Assembly (NCBI RefSeq): GCF_000143985.1
Contig: NC_014364.1
Coordinates: 3,844,001-3,908,000 of the forward strand
Direction of reading: 5' to 3'
Length of the DNA stretch: 64,000 nucleotides
Source of the DNA: Sediminispirochaeta smaragdinae DSM 11293
GTDB lineage: Bacteria > Spirochaetota > Spirochaetia > DSM-16054 > Sediminispirochaetaceae
Of the stretch, positions 27,312 to 36,782 are shown in pieces. Position numbers and translations under genes: made by a program. The notes beneath the pieces were generated by a model. It searched no databases and was not told the DNA's origin. It saw nothing but the letters and a program-made list of their open reading frames with translations. Position 1 is the first letter of the stretch. The number at the start of each line of letters is the position of its first letter.

Positions 27312-28127
27312 TCACCCCTTTACAGCCCCCATGGTCAAACCCTTTACCACATATTTCTGAAAAATCATGGTCAACACAATCGCAGGAGCCATGATGGCAA
27401 CGGCAGCCGCCATTACCCCGCCCCAGTCAACCTCCGCATAAGACATAAAGTTATACACGGCAATGGGAAGGGTTCTCGTCTTTTCCATACTCAGAACCTG
27501 AGAGAACATGAAGTTGTTCCAGGAAAAGATAAAACTCAAGGTTGTCGCCGTCACCACCCCGGGAACAGAGAGGGGAAGAACGATCCTTAAAAAGGCAAGC
27601 TGTTGGGTTGCCCCATCTATCATTGCCGATTCTTCAAGCTCCCTAGGGACACCCTCAAAATAGGAGGACATGACCCAGACAACAATCGGCATGGTAATAA
27701 GGATATGGGAAAGAATCAAAGCTGTATAGCTGTCCATCAAACCAAGCCGGGAAAAAACGATATACCAGGGCATCAAAAAAGAGATCCCCGGCATAAGCCG
27801 GGCGACAAGGATAAAAACCGCAAGACGTTTTTGTCCGAAACGTGCAATCGAATAGGCGGCAGGAAGCCCCATCAAAAGAGAAAGGGCAACGGATGTGACT
27901 CCGACGATGCTTGAATTGATGAGGTATTTCAGAAAATCCTGTTCTCTGAAAACCTTGTAAAAGTTGATCATGGTCGGATGGAAAACAAATTTCGGCGGCC
28001 AGGAGATGATATCAACCTGACTCTTGATCGAAGAGAGGAGCATCCAGAGGAACGGGAAGAGGGTCGGTACGATAATAAGCACCAGGAGAATGGGAAAAAA
28101 GATGCGAAAAACCGGTGACTGTTTCAT
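27312..28127 (-). CDS. Sugar ABC transporter permease (MalG type)
   Basis: 271-residue permease with six membrane helices and the EAA loop EESAMIDGATQQLAFLRIVLPLSVPG facing the ATPase. It is the second of two permeases in a MalEFG-type carbohydrate uptake (CUT1) set. No ATPase gene is nearby, so a shared MsmK-like ATPase encoded elsewhere is expected. Confidence 0.88.
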   Translation of the reverse strand: MKQSPVFRIFFPILLVLIIVPTLFPFLWMLLSSIKSQVDIISWPPKFVFHPTMINFYKVFREQDFLKYLINSSIVGVTSVALSLLMGLPAAYSIARFGQKRLAVFILVARLMPGISFLMPWYIVFSRLGLMDSYTALILSHILITMPIVVWVMSSYFEGVPRELEESAMIDGATQQLAFLRIVLPLSVPGVVTATTLSFIFSWNNFMFSQVLSMEKTRTLPIAVYNFMSYAEVDWGGVMAAAVAIMAPAIVLTMIFQKYVVKGLTMGAVKG

Positions 28128-28137
28128 AGTTCCTCTC

Positions 28138-29016
28138 CTATGCCTCGAATCGCTTTCGAAGCCTCATCACGCCGAGGCTTGCCGTAAGAACCAGAACAAA
28201 AAGGAAGACAAGCATGGCGGATGCTGAGCCGAGGTCGAAATACTCGAAGCTGTATTTGTACGCCATGATGTTGATGGTCTCGGAAGCATAGCCGGGACCT
28301 CCTCCGGTCATTGCATAGATGATATCGAAGGTTTTCAGTGCATCGATGGCCCGCAGGATAACAGCCGTCAGGATCGTCGGCATGATCATCGGAAGGGTAA
28401 TGAAAAAGAAAATCTGGGTGGAATTCGCGCCGTCGACCTTCGCCGATTCATAGGGCTCCGACGACAGTCCTGCAAGTCCGGCAAGGACGATGAGGGTAAT
28501 CATCGGCGTCCACTGCCATACATCGACTATGATCAGCGAGGGAAGAACCGTTGATGCGTCGGTCACCCACCCGCTCTGGGGTAGCCCGAGTATGCTCAAG
28601 CAGTAGTTGAGAAATCCGATGGTCGGATCATAAAAGAGGTTCCAGACAATACCGATGGCCACGGGGGTGGAGACCAGCGGCAGCAGCAGGATCAATTTAA
28701 TCCCGTTTTTGCCCACAAACTCGCGATTGAGAACAAGAGCCAGTACGGTCCCAATAACGGCTTCGAGAACGACGGCACCGATGGTAAAATAGAAGGTACG
28801 GCCGAAGGCATCGATAAAACGCGGTTCCTTGAGGATCCCGAGATAGCTGGAAAAACCGACGAACTTCATGGGTCTGCCCGAGGTAAGGGCCCAATCGGTA
28901 AAACTGATGACGAAGGTATAGGCCACGGGGAAGACCATGAGCAGCAGAACAAAGAAAAGCGCGGGAAGGGGGAATATATATCTGAGGTTACGCTCGAAAA
29001 AACCGCTTTTGATCAT
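28138..29016 (-). CDS. Sugar ABC transporter permease (MalF type)
   Basis: 292 residues, six helices, EAA loop YESAKVDGANSTQIFFFITLPMIMPT. The start at 29016 is preferred because AAAGGAG lies just upstream; a TTG six codons earlier overlaps that site. It follows the binding-protein gene after a stable hairpin, which should lower its expression relative to the binding protein. Confidence 0.88.
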   Translation of the reverse strand: MIKSGFFERNLRYIFPLPALFFVLLLMVFPVAYTFVISFTDWALTSGRPMKFVGFSSYLGILKEPRFIDAFGRTFYFTIGAVVLEAVIGTVLALVLNREFVGKNGIKLILLLPLVSTPVAIGIVWNLFYDPTIGFLNYCLSILGLPQSGWVTDASTVLPSLIIVDVWQWTPMITLIVLAGLAGLSSEPYESAKVDGANSTQIFFFITLPMIMPTILTAVILRAIDALKTFDIIYAMTGGGPGYASETINIMAYKYSFEYFDLGSASAMLVFLFVLVLTASLGVMRLRKRFEA

Positions 29017-29053
29017 TGCAACAACTCCTTTCAAGTATGAGACAAAAGGAAAG

Positions 29054-29083
29054 CGGGGACAACATGATCACATATTGTCCCCG
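29054..29083 (-). terminator. Intergenic hairpin between binding protein and permeases
   Basis: Nine-bp perfect stem CGGGGACAA/TTGTCCCCG with a 12-nt loop, followed on the minus strand by CTTTCCTTTTG. It probably acts as a partial terminator or 3'-end stabiliser, giving more binding protein than permease. Confidence 0.6.
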
Positions 29084-29103
29084 GAATACTTGATACGCAA
29101 GGC

Positions 29104-30381
29104 CTAATTTCCGCCGTATTCTCCGTCGGCTTTCAGCAACTCGTTGACAGCCTCGGTCTTTTCCGCAGCCAAGGCCTCGAGCTTGGGTGATGTTCCCTTT
29201 GTATCGATAGATTCGATGATAACCTCTCCGATAAGATCTCTGGCTTTCCCGACTGAACTCATAAAAGGACGATCGTACGGATAACCATTCTGTGCAGCAT
29301 GGGCCTGGGTTTCGATCAAACCGGGGTTCATCTTTTCCCTGACCTCGCTGTTCTGCCAGGCGGAATTACGGGCCATGGTGATGTTGGAAAGCATGCCCTG
29401 AATGGCAAGCTCCTTGCTGGTGGCCCAATCGAGGAACTTCATTGCTGCTTCCGGATTCTTTGTCTTGCTCGAAATACTCATTCCCCAGGAAACCACGATA
29501 AAGGGGCTGTCGCCGCGCGGTCCTTCGGGAAGTTTCGCTATACCGACATCTTCGGCAGGGACCTGTGTCTTCGTGGGGTCGACAACCTGACCGTAAAAAA
29601 CCGATGCATCGGTCCACATCGCAAGCTTTCCGGCCTGGAATACCGGCATCAGATTCTCCCAGGACATCGAGGTTACCCCCTGAGGTCCGTATGTTCCCAA
29701 AAGCCTGCCATAATAGCGGAAGGCCTCAATCGCCTCGGGTGTATCAAAAACCGCCACGTTATTATCAAGGTAGAGCCCACCGAAGTTGTAGAGATAGCTC
29801 GAAAGCTGGGTAACCGCAGATCCACCCTTTCCCCGTGAACCGATTCCGGCAACCTCGTCGGTTGTCAGGGCCTTTGCTGCGGCCTCAAGTTCGGTAAAAT
29901 TGGTCGGAACCTCGATACCGGCAGCCTTGAAGAGGTCCTTGCGGTAATACATCACCTGCCATTCGGTAACCAGGGGGATGATATATACATGACCATTCTT
30001 TCGTCCGATATCCACGGAATTTGAGGGATAATCAGAAAAATCATAGGTATCAAGGGGCTCATACCAACCGTTCTTAATAAAAAGCAAGCCCTCCTGAAGC
30101 GGCCGTGTCATAAACACATCCACGGTAGAAGAGTTTGTTGCAAATTCCGTGGTGAGTTTTTGCGTCAGTTGGCTCTCTTGAAGGCTCTCTACATTTACCT
30201 TAATACCTGTTTCTTTTTCAAATTCAGGGATCACCTGTTTCAATAATTCGCCGTAAGGATGATTTGCAAGAAGTACACGAATTTCCTGGGGCTTTTCCGA
30301 CGCAGTCCCCTCGGACTGACCTCCGGCAAAGAGAGGCAGACACAGGCCTACCATCAGTAATAGAACCAGAACTCTTTTCAT
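29104..30381 (-). CDS. Extracellular sugar-binding protein (MalE type)
   Basis: 425-residue family 1 solute-binding protein. The signal peptide MKRVLVLLLMVGLCLPLFAG runs into GGQSEG without a lipobox Cys. The mature part has ILLAN-type start VLLANHPYGELLKQVIPEFEKETG and the usual VPLVTEWQVMYYRKDLF and AMKFLDWATSKE motifs. AAGGAGAG precedes the ATG. Ligand not predictable; the neighbours suggest an oligosaccharide or sugar acid. Confidence 0.9.
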   Translation of the reverse strand: MKRVLVLLLMVGLCLPLFAGGQSEGTASEKPQEIRVLLANHPYGELLKQVIPEFEKETGIKVNVESLQESQLTQKLTTEFATNSSTVDVFMTRPLQEGLLFIKNGWYEPLDTYDFSDYPSNSVDIGRKNGHVYIIPLVTEWQVMYYRKDLFKAAGIEVPTNFTELEAAAKALTTDEVAGIGSRGKGGSAVTQLSSYLYNFGGLYLDNNVAVFDTPEAIEAFRYYGRLLGTYGPQGVTSMSWENLMPVFQAGKLAMWTDASVFYGQVVDPTKTQVPAEDVGIAKLPEGPRGDSPFIVVSWGMSISSKTKNPEAAMKFLDWATSKELAIQGMLSNITMARNSAWQNSEVREKMNPGLIETQAHAAQNGYPYDRPFMSSVGKARDLIGEVIIESIDTKGTSPKLEALAAEKTEAVNELLKADGEYGGN

Positions 30382-30468
30382 ACTTTCTCTCCTTTTTTCA
30401 AAATACGGCAGAACACCGCTTTCTCACATTATCCCCCCCCTTTTTTTGAAAGTCAAAGGATAAATAAA

Positions 30469-30501
30469 TATTTTTTTCATTTGCATGATTATTTTTTTCA
30501 T
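30469..30501. promoter_or_regulatory. 12-bp direct repeat in the divergent RpiR/transporter promoter region
   Basis: TATTTTTTTCAT occurs at 30469-30480 and again at 30490-30501, 21 bp apart, two helical turns. TATTATAAT-like sequence follows at 30501-30510, close to a -10 for the RpiR gene. The position between the two divergent units suggests a regulator site, probably for the RpiR protein. Confidence 0.45.
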
Positions 30502-30535
30502 ATTATAATATCCAGGAAATCACAAGGAGCCGTCC

Positions 30536-31378
30536 ATGCTTGAGGTAAGCTGCATCTATCTTATCAAGTCGAAATACAAGGAGTTCAGCGAAAAGGAGCG
30601 GCTCATTGCGGATCATATCCTTGCCAACCCCCGTGAGGCGGTTCATCCCAGCATCGAAGAGCTTGCGGAGAGCGTGGGGATATCGGAATCCACGCTGGTA
30701 CGTTTTGTAAAGAAACTGGGCTATCCCGGTTATCAGCGCTTTCGGATCGCCCTTGCAACCGAGACGGTAGTTCCGGCATCCCGCCTTTTCGAAACGCAGA
30801 TCAACGAAAACGACGACGATGTCGAGGTCGTGTTCAACAGCGCCATCTCGACCCTGGAGCTTTCCAGAAATACCCTCGATCGTAAGGCGATGACCGAGGC
30901 TGCGGACCTGATCACATCATCCGAACGGTTGTACCTTTTCGGTACCGGCGGTTCCAATATCGTGGCACGGGATGCATTCCATAAGTTCATCAGGACAGGC
31001 CTTGATTGCGCCATGGCGGAGGATTACCACATGCAGCTGATGCTCGCCTCTCAGTCCTGTGAGCATTGTGCCGCACTTATCATCTCCCATACCGGAGAAA
31101 ACATGGATACCCTCGCCATCGTCGAAGAGCTCAAGCATTCGGGTTGCAGGACGATCATGCTTACCAGCAATCCCCGATCGCCCCTTGCCCGTGCGGGGCA
31201 GATATCCCTCTCGGTGCAGATCGCATCGACCTCCTTCGTATCCGAGGCCTTTTCCGCGCGCATCGCCCATTTGGTGGTCATCGATGCACTCTATGTTGAG
31301 ATCATGAAGCGCTTCGATGAGGCAGGCGTTACGCATCTCGAAGCGATGCGGCAGGCCATTGCAAAGCGCAGGACCTGA
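30536..31378 (+). CDS. RpiR-family regulator
   Basis: 280 residues: N-terminal helix-turn-helix (HPSIEELAESVGISESTLVRFVKKLGYPGYQRFR, about 35-75) and C-terminal SIS sugar-phosphate-binding domain (about 110-255; LFGTGGSNIVARDA, LIISHTGENMDT, LTSNPRSPLA). AAGGAG precedes the ATG. It is divergent from the transporter operon and the first gene of the catabolic operon to its right, so it probably controls both. Confidence 0.9.
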   Translation: MLEVSCIYLIKSKYKEFSEKERLIADHILANPREAVHPSIEELAESVGISESTLVRFVKKLGYPGYQRFRIALATETVVPASRLFETQINENDDDVEVVFNSAISTLELSRNTLDRKAMTEAADLITSSERLYLFGTGGSNIVARDAFHKFIRTGLDCAMAEDYHMQLMLASQSCEHCAALIISHTGENMDTLAIVEELKHSGCRTIMLTSNPRSPLARAGQISLSVQIASTSFVSEAFSARIAHLVVIDALYVEIMKRFDEAGVTHLEAMRQAIAKRRT

Positions 31379-31425
31379 CAGAGGATGTTCTCAACCTCGA
31401 CAGGCTTATATATAAGGAGTATAGC

Positions 31426-32502
31426 ATGGCACAATCCACCTACGACTTCATAGCCCTGGGAGCACTGGTAACACGACTGGATCCCGGGATCGTTCCCTTC
31501 GAGTATGCCGATCACTACGATCTCCATGTTTCAGGAGGGGAGTTCAATGTGGCCGCCAACATGGCCAGGGCCTTTGGAAAAAAAACGGCGATCGTCTCGG
31601 CCATGGTCGACTACCCGATCGGAGCGAAGGTCGAGGCTGAGGTAAGAAGGATGGGGGTCGACGGCTTTTACAAGCGATTTTCCCACAACGGTGTTCACGG
31701 ACCCAATATGGCACAGGTCTGGAGCGACCGGGGCCAGGGAGTCAGGGCGCCGGTGGTCTTCTACAACAGGGCAAACGAGGCTGCCGCTCTTCTGGGTCCC
31801 GGCAGTTTCGACTGGAAAAAGATCTTCGAAGGCGGCGTACGATGGTTCCATTCTGGCGGGATCTTTGCTGCCCTCTCGGCCACTACTCCGGAACTTATCA
31901 TCGAAGGCATGAAGGCGGCAAAAGAAGCGGGTGCAACGGTCTCCTTCGACCTGAACTACCGTGCAAAGTTGTGGAGCGCCAACGCAGCAGAAGGCACTGA
32001 TCCGGTACTGCAGGCACAAAAGCTCCTCGGGAAAATCGTTGAATATGTCGATATCCTTGTCGGCAACGAAGAGGACCTGCAAAAAGGGCTCGGTCTGGCC
32101 GGACCCCAGGTGGAAAAGGTATCCAAACTTGATCCCTCGGCCTTCATCTCGATGATGGAAACCGTGGGTAAACGCTATCCCAACATCAAGGCGGTGGCAA
32201 CCACCATACGGGAGGTTAAATCGACAAACCACCACGAATGGAGCGCGGTCCTCTGGAGCGGAGGAAAGGCGCACCGGGCCCCGGTCTGCAGCCTGGATGT
32301 CTACGACCGGGTCGGCGGGGGCGACGGATTTGCCGCGGGCCTTTTCGCAAGCCTTCTGGAGGAAGCAGATCCGGAGAATGCCGTGCGTACAGGCTGGGCC
32401 CACGGCGCCCTGCTCACCAGCTTTCCGGGAGATACCACCATGGCAACAAGGGAACAGGTCGAGGCCTTCGCCTCCGGCGGTTCCGCCAGGATTCAACGAT
32501 AA
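31426..32502 (+). CDS. PfkB-family sugar kinase, KDG-kinase-like
   Basis: 358 residues. SGGEFNVAANMARAFGKK is the N-terminal substrate-binding motif and DRVGGGDGFAAGLFASLL the catalytic and anion-hole motif; SFDLNYRAKLW matches KDG kinases. It resembles the kinase at 15075-16139, so it may phosphorylate KDG or a related keto-sugar acid. TAAGGAG precedes the ATG. It is the second gene of the RpiR operon. Confidence 0.83.
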   Translation: MAQSTYDFIALGALVTRLDPGIVPFEYADHYDLHVSGGEFNVAANMARAFGKKTAIVSAMVDYPIGAKVEAEVRRMGVDGFYKRFSHNGVHGPNMAQVWSDRGQGVRAPVVFYNRANEAAALLGPGSFDWKKIFEGGVRWFHSGGIFAALSATTPELIIEGMKAAKEAGATVSFDLNYRAKLWSANAAEGTDPVLQAQKLLGKIVEYVDILVGNEEDLQKGLGLAGPQVEKVSKLDPSAFISMMETVGKRYPNIKAVATTIREVKSTNHHEWSAVLWSGGKAHRAPVCSLDVYDRVGGGDGFAAGLFASLLEEADPENAVRTGWAHGALLTSFPGDTTMATREQVEAFASGGSARIQR

Positions 32503-32518
32503 AAAAGGTAGGCACACA

Positions 32519-33553
32519 ATGAAAGCGCTGGTCATGCACCGTTACAAGCAGCTGAGCTATGAAGAGGTCCCGGAGCCGAAGATAGCCTCCGAGAGGGACC
32601 TGATTGTCAAGGTAAAGGCGGCAGCCATTTGCGGCTCGGATGTCCACGGCTTCGACGGCTCCACCGGCAGACGCAAGCCGCCGGTGATCATGGGCCACGA
32701 GGCCTCCGGCGAAATCGTAGCCATAGGCAACGGGGTGTCCGGTTTTGCAATGGGAGACCGGGTCACCTTCGATTCGACCATCTACTGCGGCAGCTGTTAT
32801 TATTGCCGCAGGGGGCTGGTCAACCTCTGCGACAATAGAAGGGTGCTGGGGGTTTCCTGTGAAGAGTACCGCCAGGACGGCTGTTTTGCCGAATATGTCC
32901 GCATCCCCGACCACATTGCCTACCGGCTTCCAGAAGGGCTCTCCTTTGTCGACGCCTCCCTCACCGAGCCCGCAGCGGTAGCGGCCCATGCCATGAGCAT
33001 TACTCCGATCGAGTTGAACGACACCATGGCGGTTGTGGGAACGGGTTTGATCGGCCTTTTGCTTATCCAGTTTCTCAAATCAGCCGCCTCGGGACGGGTC
33101 ATCGCCATCGATACCGACGAAAAACGCCTTGCCATGGCACGCTCCCTGGGAGCGGATATGGCGATCAATCCCGCATCGGGCACGACGGCAGATGAAATAA
33201 GGGAGATAACACAGGGTCTCGGCGCGGACAGGGTCTTCGAAGCGGTTGGTGCAAGCGCTCCCATACAGACCGCCCTGGAGGTCGTTCGAAAGGGTGGATC
33301 GTTGACCCTTATCGGCAACGTGAGTCCCAAGATAGAACTCCCCCTCCAGTCGGTGGTGACGCGGCAGATCACGCTTTTCGGTTCCTGCGCCATATCGGGG
33401 GAATATCCTGCGGTCCTTGATATGATGCTTCGGAACAAGATCGATCTTGATCCCCTGATCAGTGCGGTCGCCCCCCTTTCCGAGGGGCAGAGCTGGTTTG
33501 ATCGACTTTACAATCGCGAGCCCGGCTTGCTCAAGGTGGTACTTGAACCATGA
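32519..33553 (+). CDS. Zinc-dependent alcohol/polyol dehydrogenase
   Basis: 344-residue medium-chain dehydrogenase. Catalytic zinc ligands are Cys in ICGSDVHGF and His-Glu in GHEASGE. The structural zinc motif is degenerate or reduced (CGSCYYCRRGLVNLC has four Cys, so it appears present). NAD-binding VVGTGLIGLLL follows. The start MKALVMHRYKQL at 32519 was chosen over a longer upstream frame inside the kinase gene. Resembles sorbitol, threonine or galactitol-type dehydrogenases. Confidence 0.87.
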   Translation: MKALVMHRYKQLSYEEVPEPKIASERDLIVKVKAAAICGSDVHGFDGSTGRRKPPVIMGHEASGEIVAIGNGVSGFAMGDRVTFDSTIYCGSCYYCRRGLVNLCDNRRVLGVSCEEYRQDGCFAEYVRIPDHIAYRLPEGLSFVDASLTEPAAVAAHAMSITPIELNDTMAVVGTGLIGLLLIQFLKSAASGRVIAIDTDEKRLAMARSLGADMAINPASGTTADEIREITQGLGADRVFEAVGASAPIQTALEVVRKGGSLTLIGNVSPKIELPLQSVVTRQITLFGSCAISGEYPAVLDMMLRNKIDLDPLISAVAPLSEGQSWFDRLYNREPGLLKVVLEP

Positions 33554-34617
33554 AAAAGGAAGCATTGCGTTTCGGCCTTATCGGCTACGGAAAGGTTGCA
33601 CGCCTCCACGCCATCGCCCTGAGGGAGGCGGATGGCGCCAGGCTGGTTGCCGTTGCAGGCCGAAACAAACAGCGGCGCGACCTGTTCGCCGCCGAGTTCT
33701 CCATTGCCTCCCGCGACAGCGCCGAAGCGATGGTACAAAAGGACGGGGTCGATGCGGTAATCATCACCACGCCCCATCCGAACCATAGGGATGCAGCCAT
33801 CGAGGCCTTTGCCGCCGGATGCCACGTTCTGGTGGAAAAGCCCATGGCGTTAACCACGCCCCAGTGCGACGAGATGATCGAGGCGGGGAAACGGGCAGGC
33901 CGTCTACTTTCGGTGGTAAGCCAGCGGCGCTGGTACCCCTCCTGCCGCAGGATAAAAAAGGCCATCAACGAGGGGAAATTGGGCAAGCCAGCCCTCGCCC
34001 AGGTAACCATCCTCGGCTGGCGCGATGAGGCCTACTACAAAAGCGATCCCTGGCGGGGAAGCTGGGAGGCGGAAGGCGGCGGCGTCCTTATCAATCAGGC
34101 CCCCCACCAACTCGATCTGCTGTGCTGGTACATGGGCCCGATCGCCGAGGTAAAGGGGTTCTGGGACAACATCAACCACCCCTACATCGAGGTCGAAGAC
34201 AGCGCGGTAGCGGCGGTCAGGTTCAGGAACGGAGGAATGGTCTCTCTTCTGCTTTCCAACTCCCAGAAGCCGGGTATCTATGCAAAGGTTCACATCCACG
34301 GGGACAGCGGCGCCTCGGCCGGGGTCCAGACCGACGGCGGGGCAATGTTCGTCGCCGGCCAAAGCGGTATCCTCGAGCCACCGGTCAACGACCTCTGGAC
34401 CATCCCCGGTGAGGAAGGCAACCTCGACGTCTGGGAAAAAGAGGACACTGCCTTTTTCACAAGCATCGAGCCTACGACCTGGTTCTTCGGGCGCCAAATC
34501 GAAGATTTCGCCGACGCCGTCGCCAAAGACAGGACTCCTGCGGTAACGGGGGAAGAGGGAAGAGAGACCGTCCGCCTCATCGAGGCGATCTACCATTCGG
34601 ATCCGAAAAAGCGGTAA
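33550..34617 (+). CDS. Gfo/Idh/MocA-family oxidoreductase
   Basis: 355 residues. N-terminal Rossmann motif FGLIGYGKVARLHA, the diagnostic EKPMALT at about 96-102, and a C-terminal sugar-binding domain (LINQAPHQLDLLCWYMG). It overlaps the dehydrogenase stop by 4 nt. These enzymes oxidise or reduce hexoses, inositols or their derivatives with NAD(P). It ends the operon and is convergent with the next gene. Confidence 0.9.
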   Translation: MKKEALRFGLIGYGKVARLHAIALREADGARLVAVAGRNKQRRDLFAAEFSIASRDSAEAMVQKDGVDAVIITTPHPNHRDAAIEAFAAGCHVLVEKPMALTTPQCDEMIEAGKRAGRLLSVVSQRRWYPSCRRIKKAINEGKLGKPALAQVTILGWRDEAYYKSDPWRGSWEAEGGGVLINQAPHQLDLLCWYMGPIAEVKGFWDNINHPYIEVEDSAVAAVRFRNGGMVSLLLSNSQKPGIYAKVHIHGDSGASAGVQTDGGAMFVAGQSGILEPPVNDLWTIPGEEGNLDVWEKEDTAFFTSIEPTTWFFGRQIEDFADAVAKDRTPAVTGEEGRETVRLIEAIYHSDPKKR

Positions 34618-34647
34618 GGGAAAGCGGGCAGAACAGAGAGAACAACC

Positions 34648-36066
34648 CTAGCGACAGGCCAGGGAGGCCGCTTCCCTGGCAGCAATGCGGCCGAAAGCAA
34701 TAGCATCCGCCAGGGAATTACCGCCGAGCCTGTTGGCGGCATGGATTCCTCCCGTAGCCTCTCCTGCAGCAAACAGGCCTTTAATCGGTCCCCCCGACTC
34801 GCTGATCACTTCCGCCTTCTCGTTTATCTTTAGGCCTCCCATACAATAATGAACAGCGGGAACAATGCGAATACCGTAAAAGGGAGCATGTATAATCTCG
34901 GAAGGGAGATCATTTCTTCCGAAATCCCGATCCTCTCCTATCATTACCAGTTGATTATAGCGCTGAACGGATTGAGAAAGGACGACTGGATGGATGCCGA
35001 GCATCTCGGCAAGCTCGGATAGGGTATCGGCCTTGGTAATCAAATTCATCGCAAAATAGGTGTCGGTAGCAGATAATCCTTTTCTGATCTGATCGTCGAA
35101 AATAAGATAGGCGGATTTTTCCGGCTGCTTTAGAATCTCCCGGCTCAGGACATCCCTGAAGGCAAGTTCATCGGTAAATCTATATCCGTTTCGATTGACA
35201 AGGACGGCGCCGTTTCCACGCACAGCCTCTGTGATAAGCACCCCGTTATTCGGCTCGACCGTTGGGTGGGTCTGGATATACGACATATCCACCAAGGCAG
35301 GATGAAGGCCCTCAACGATGGAAAGGTAATCACCGGTGGCACCGGGCTGATTCGTTGTTTTAAAACCTTTCAGGTCGGGGTCCATTTTTACATACAATGC
35401 GGGCTCGCTACCGAATCCGCCCGAAGCTATGATTACGGCCGAAGCCTTTATTTTATACTGTCGGCCTTCCCTTGTTTCCGTGAGGACACCAAAGACCTCG
35501 GTTCCTTTTTGATTATGAAGAAGTCCAATAACCCGATTTTCCGTCCGTACATCGATGCCACGTTTGTTCAACTGTCCGGTAAGAACGGGAATGAGGGATG
35601 TACCGATCGGAGCCCCCCCTGCAGGCCTATGGGTCCGTGATATGCTGTGGCCGGCAAGGCGTCCTACATCACTCAGATCAAGCCCCATATGCTCCAGCCA
35701 GGAGACGGATTCCGCCGAATTACGGACCAAAAGCCTGACCAGCTTTTTGTTATTTAACCAATGACCAGCCTTCATCGTATCCTGATAATAGCTGTCCAGG
35801 GAATCCACAATTCCGTTTTTCTTCTGCTCTTCCGTACAGGCCGCATTCATCCCGCCTGTGGCCCGTAAGGAGTTTCCGCCAAGATAGCTCATTTTTTCCA
35901 GCAAAACGACGGAGCATCCCCGCTCCGTTGCCTCTATGGCGGCGGACATGCCGGCCGCTCCCCCTCCGACCACGACAATATCTGTCCTTTCCGGCAGGAA
36001 AAGACAGAACAGGCACAAAGCCCCCATCGCTGCTACGCCCAGGAATGCAAGGAGTACCTTCTTCAT
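34648..36066 (-). CDS. Fumarate-reductase-like flavoprotein (no FMN domain)
   Basis: 472 residues. The N-terminal hydrophobic anchor MKKVLLAFLGVAAMGALCLF is followed at once by the FAD motif VVVGGGAAGMSAAIEA. Substrate-domain motifs match soluble flavocytochrome fumarate reductases: THPT, TEAVRGNGAVLVNRNG, MGGLKI and NRLGGNSL. In the normally VHH segment it has VHY, so one active-site His is Tyr and the acceptor may not be fumarate. It lacks the FMN-binding domain of its paralogue at 38452. The start overlaps the response-regulator stop by 4 nt. Confidence 0.83.
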   Translation of the reverse strand: MKKVLLAFLGVAAMGALCLFCLFLPERTDIVVVGGGAAGMSAAIEATERGCSVVLLEKMSYLGGNSLRATGGMNAACTEEQKKNGIVDSLDSYYQDTMKAGHWLNNKKLVRLLVRNSAESVSWLEHMGLDLSDVGRLAGHSISRTHRPAGGAPIGTSLIPVLTGQLNKRGIDVRTENRVIGLLHNQKGTEVFGVLTETREGRQYKIKASAVIIASGGFGSEPALYVKMDPDLKGFKTTNQPGATGDYLSIVEGLHPALVDMSYIQTHPTVEPNNGVLITEAVRGNGAVLVNRNGYRFTDELAFRDVLSREILKQPEKSAYLIFDDQIRKGLSATDTYFAMNLITKADTLSELAEMLGIHPVVLSQSVQRYNQLVMIGEDRDFGRNDLPSEIIHAPFYGIRIVPAVHYCMGGLKINEKAEVISESGGPIKGLFAAGEATGGIHAANRLGGNSLADAIAFGRIAAREAASLACR

Positions 36067-36782
36067 CTTTCCAGCCCGTCCCGTAATCGGTAGAAATGGA
36101 GCGGACGACCGGGCTTACCGTATTCCATGTGCCGCTCCAGGATCTCATTTTTATACATGTATTCCAGGTAGCGCCTGACGGTCACTCTTGAGATCCCCAA
36201 ATCGACCGCTAATTCCTCGGCGGTAAAAGATCGCCCATAGTCTTGCACCTTGTCGGTAATAATCGAATAGGTATAGGTACTCAGGCCCTTATCCAGGAGA
36301 GGAGCATGAATATCATCCGTATGAGAAGAATGTTCGGGATGGCCTGGGGAGGTAAAGAGAGAATCAAGGGATTTTTGCTCGAAACGGTGCTCTTTGTCGG
36401 AAGCGTTATGCAATGTTTTTCGGATTAAAAAGACCTTTTGTAATGCTTCCTGGAAGCGTTCATAGGTAAAGGGCTTCACAAGATAATCCGAGGCTCCCCA
36501 GTTCAGTGCCTTCTCCACTGTCGAAGGCCGTTTATCAGCGGTTATCAATATTACGGACACCGAAAGATCCTTTTGCCTGATCCAACTAAGAAGCGAAGTC
36601 CCTTTTTTCTCGGGAAGAAACACATCAAGAAGGACAAGATCGTATTCCTCTATTTCCAGATACCGCTTTGCCTCCTGAACAGACTCGGCATATGAAACCG
36701 TCTCTGCCAATCCCGTATTTTCAGCAAATTGTTTATTGATCTTTCCGACCATGGGATCATCTTCAACAATCAGGATGTTCAT
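36063..36782 (-). CDS. Response regulator, CitB/DcuR family
   Basis: 239 residues. Receiver domain with acidic pocket EDD (8-10), phosphorylation site D53 and K103 (LVKPF). The C-terminal half has a helix-turn-helix (FTAEELAVDLGISRVTVRRYLEYM). The start at 36782 is the Met that opens MNILIVEDD; the reading frame continues upstream within the kinase gene but has no role. It overlaps the kinase stop by 4 nt and the flavoprotein start by 4 nt. Confidence 0.9.
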   Translation of the reverse strand: MNILIVEDDPMVGKINKQFAENTGLAETVSYAESVQEAKRYLEIEEYDLVLLDVFLPEKKGTSLLSWIRQKDLSVSVILITADKRPSTVEKALNWGASDYLVKPFTYERFQEALQKVFLIRKTLHNASDKEHRFEQKSLDSLFTSPGHPEHSSHTDDIHAPLLDKGLSTYTYSIITDKVQDYGRSFTAEELAVDLGISRVTVRRYLEYMYKNEILERHMEYGKPGRPLHFYRLRDGLER

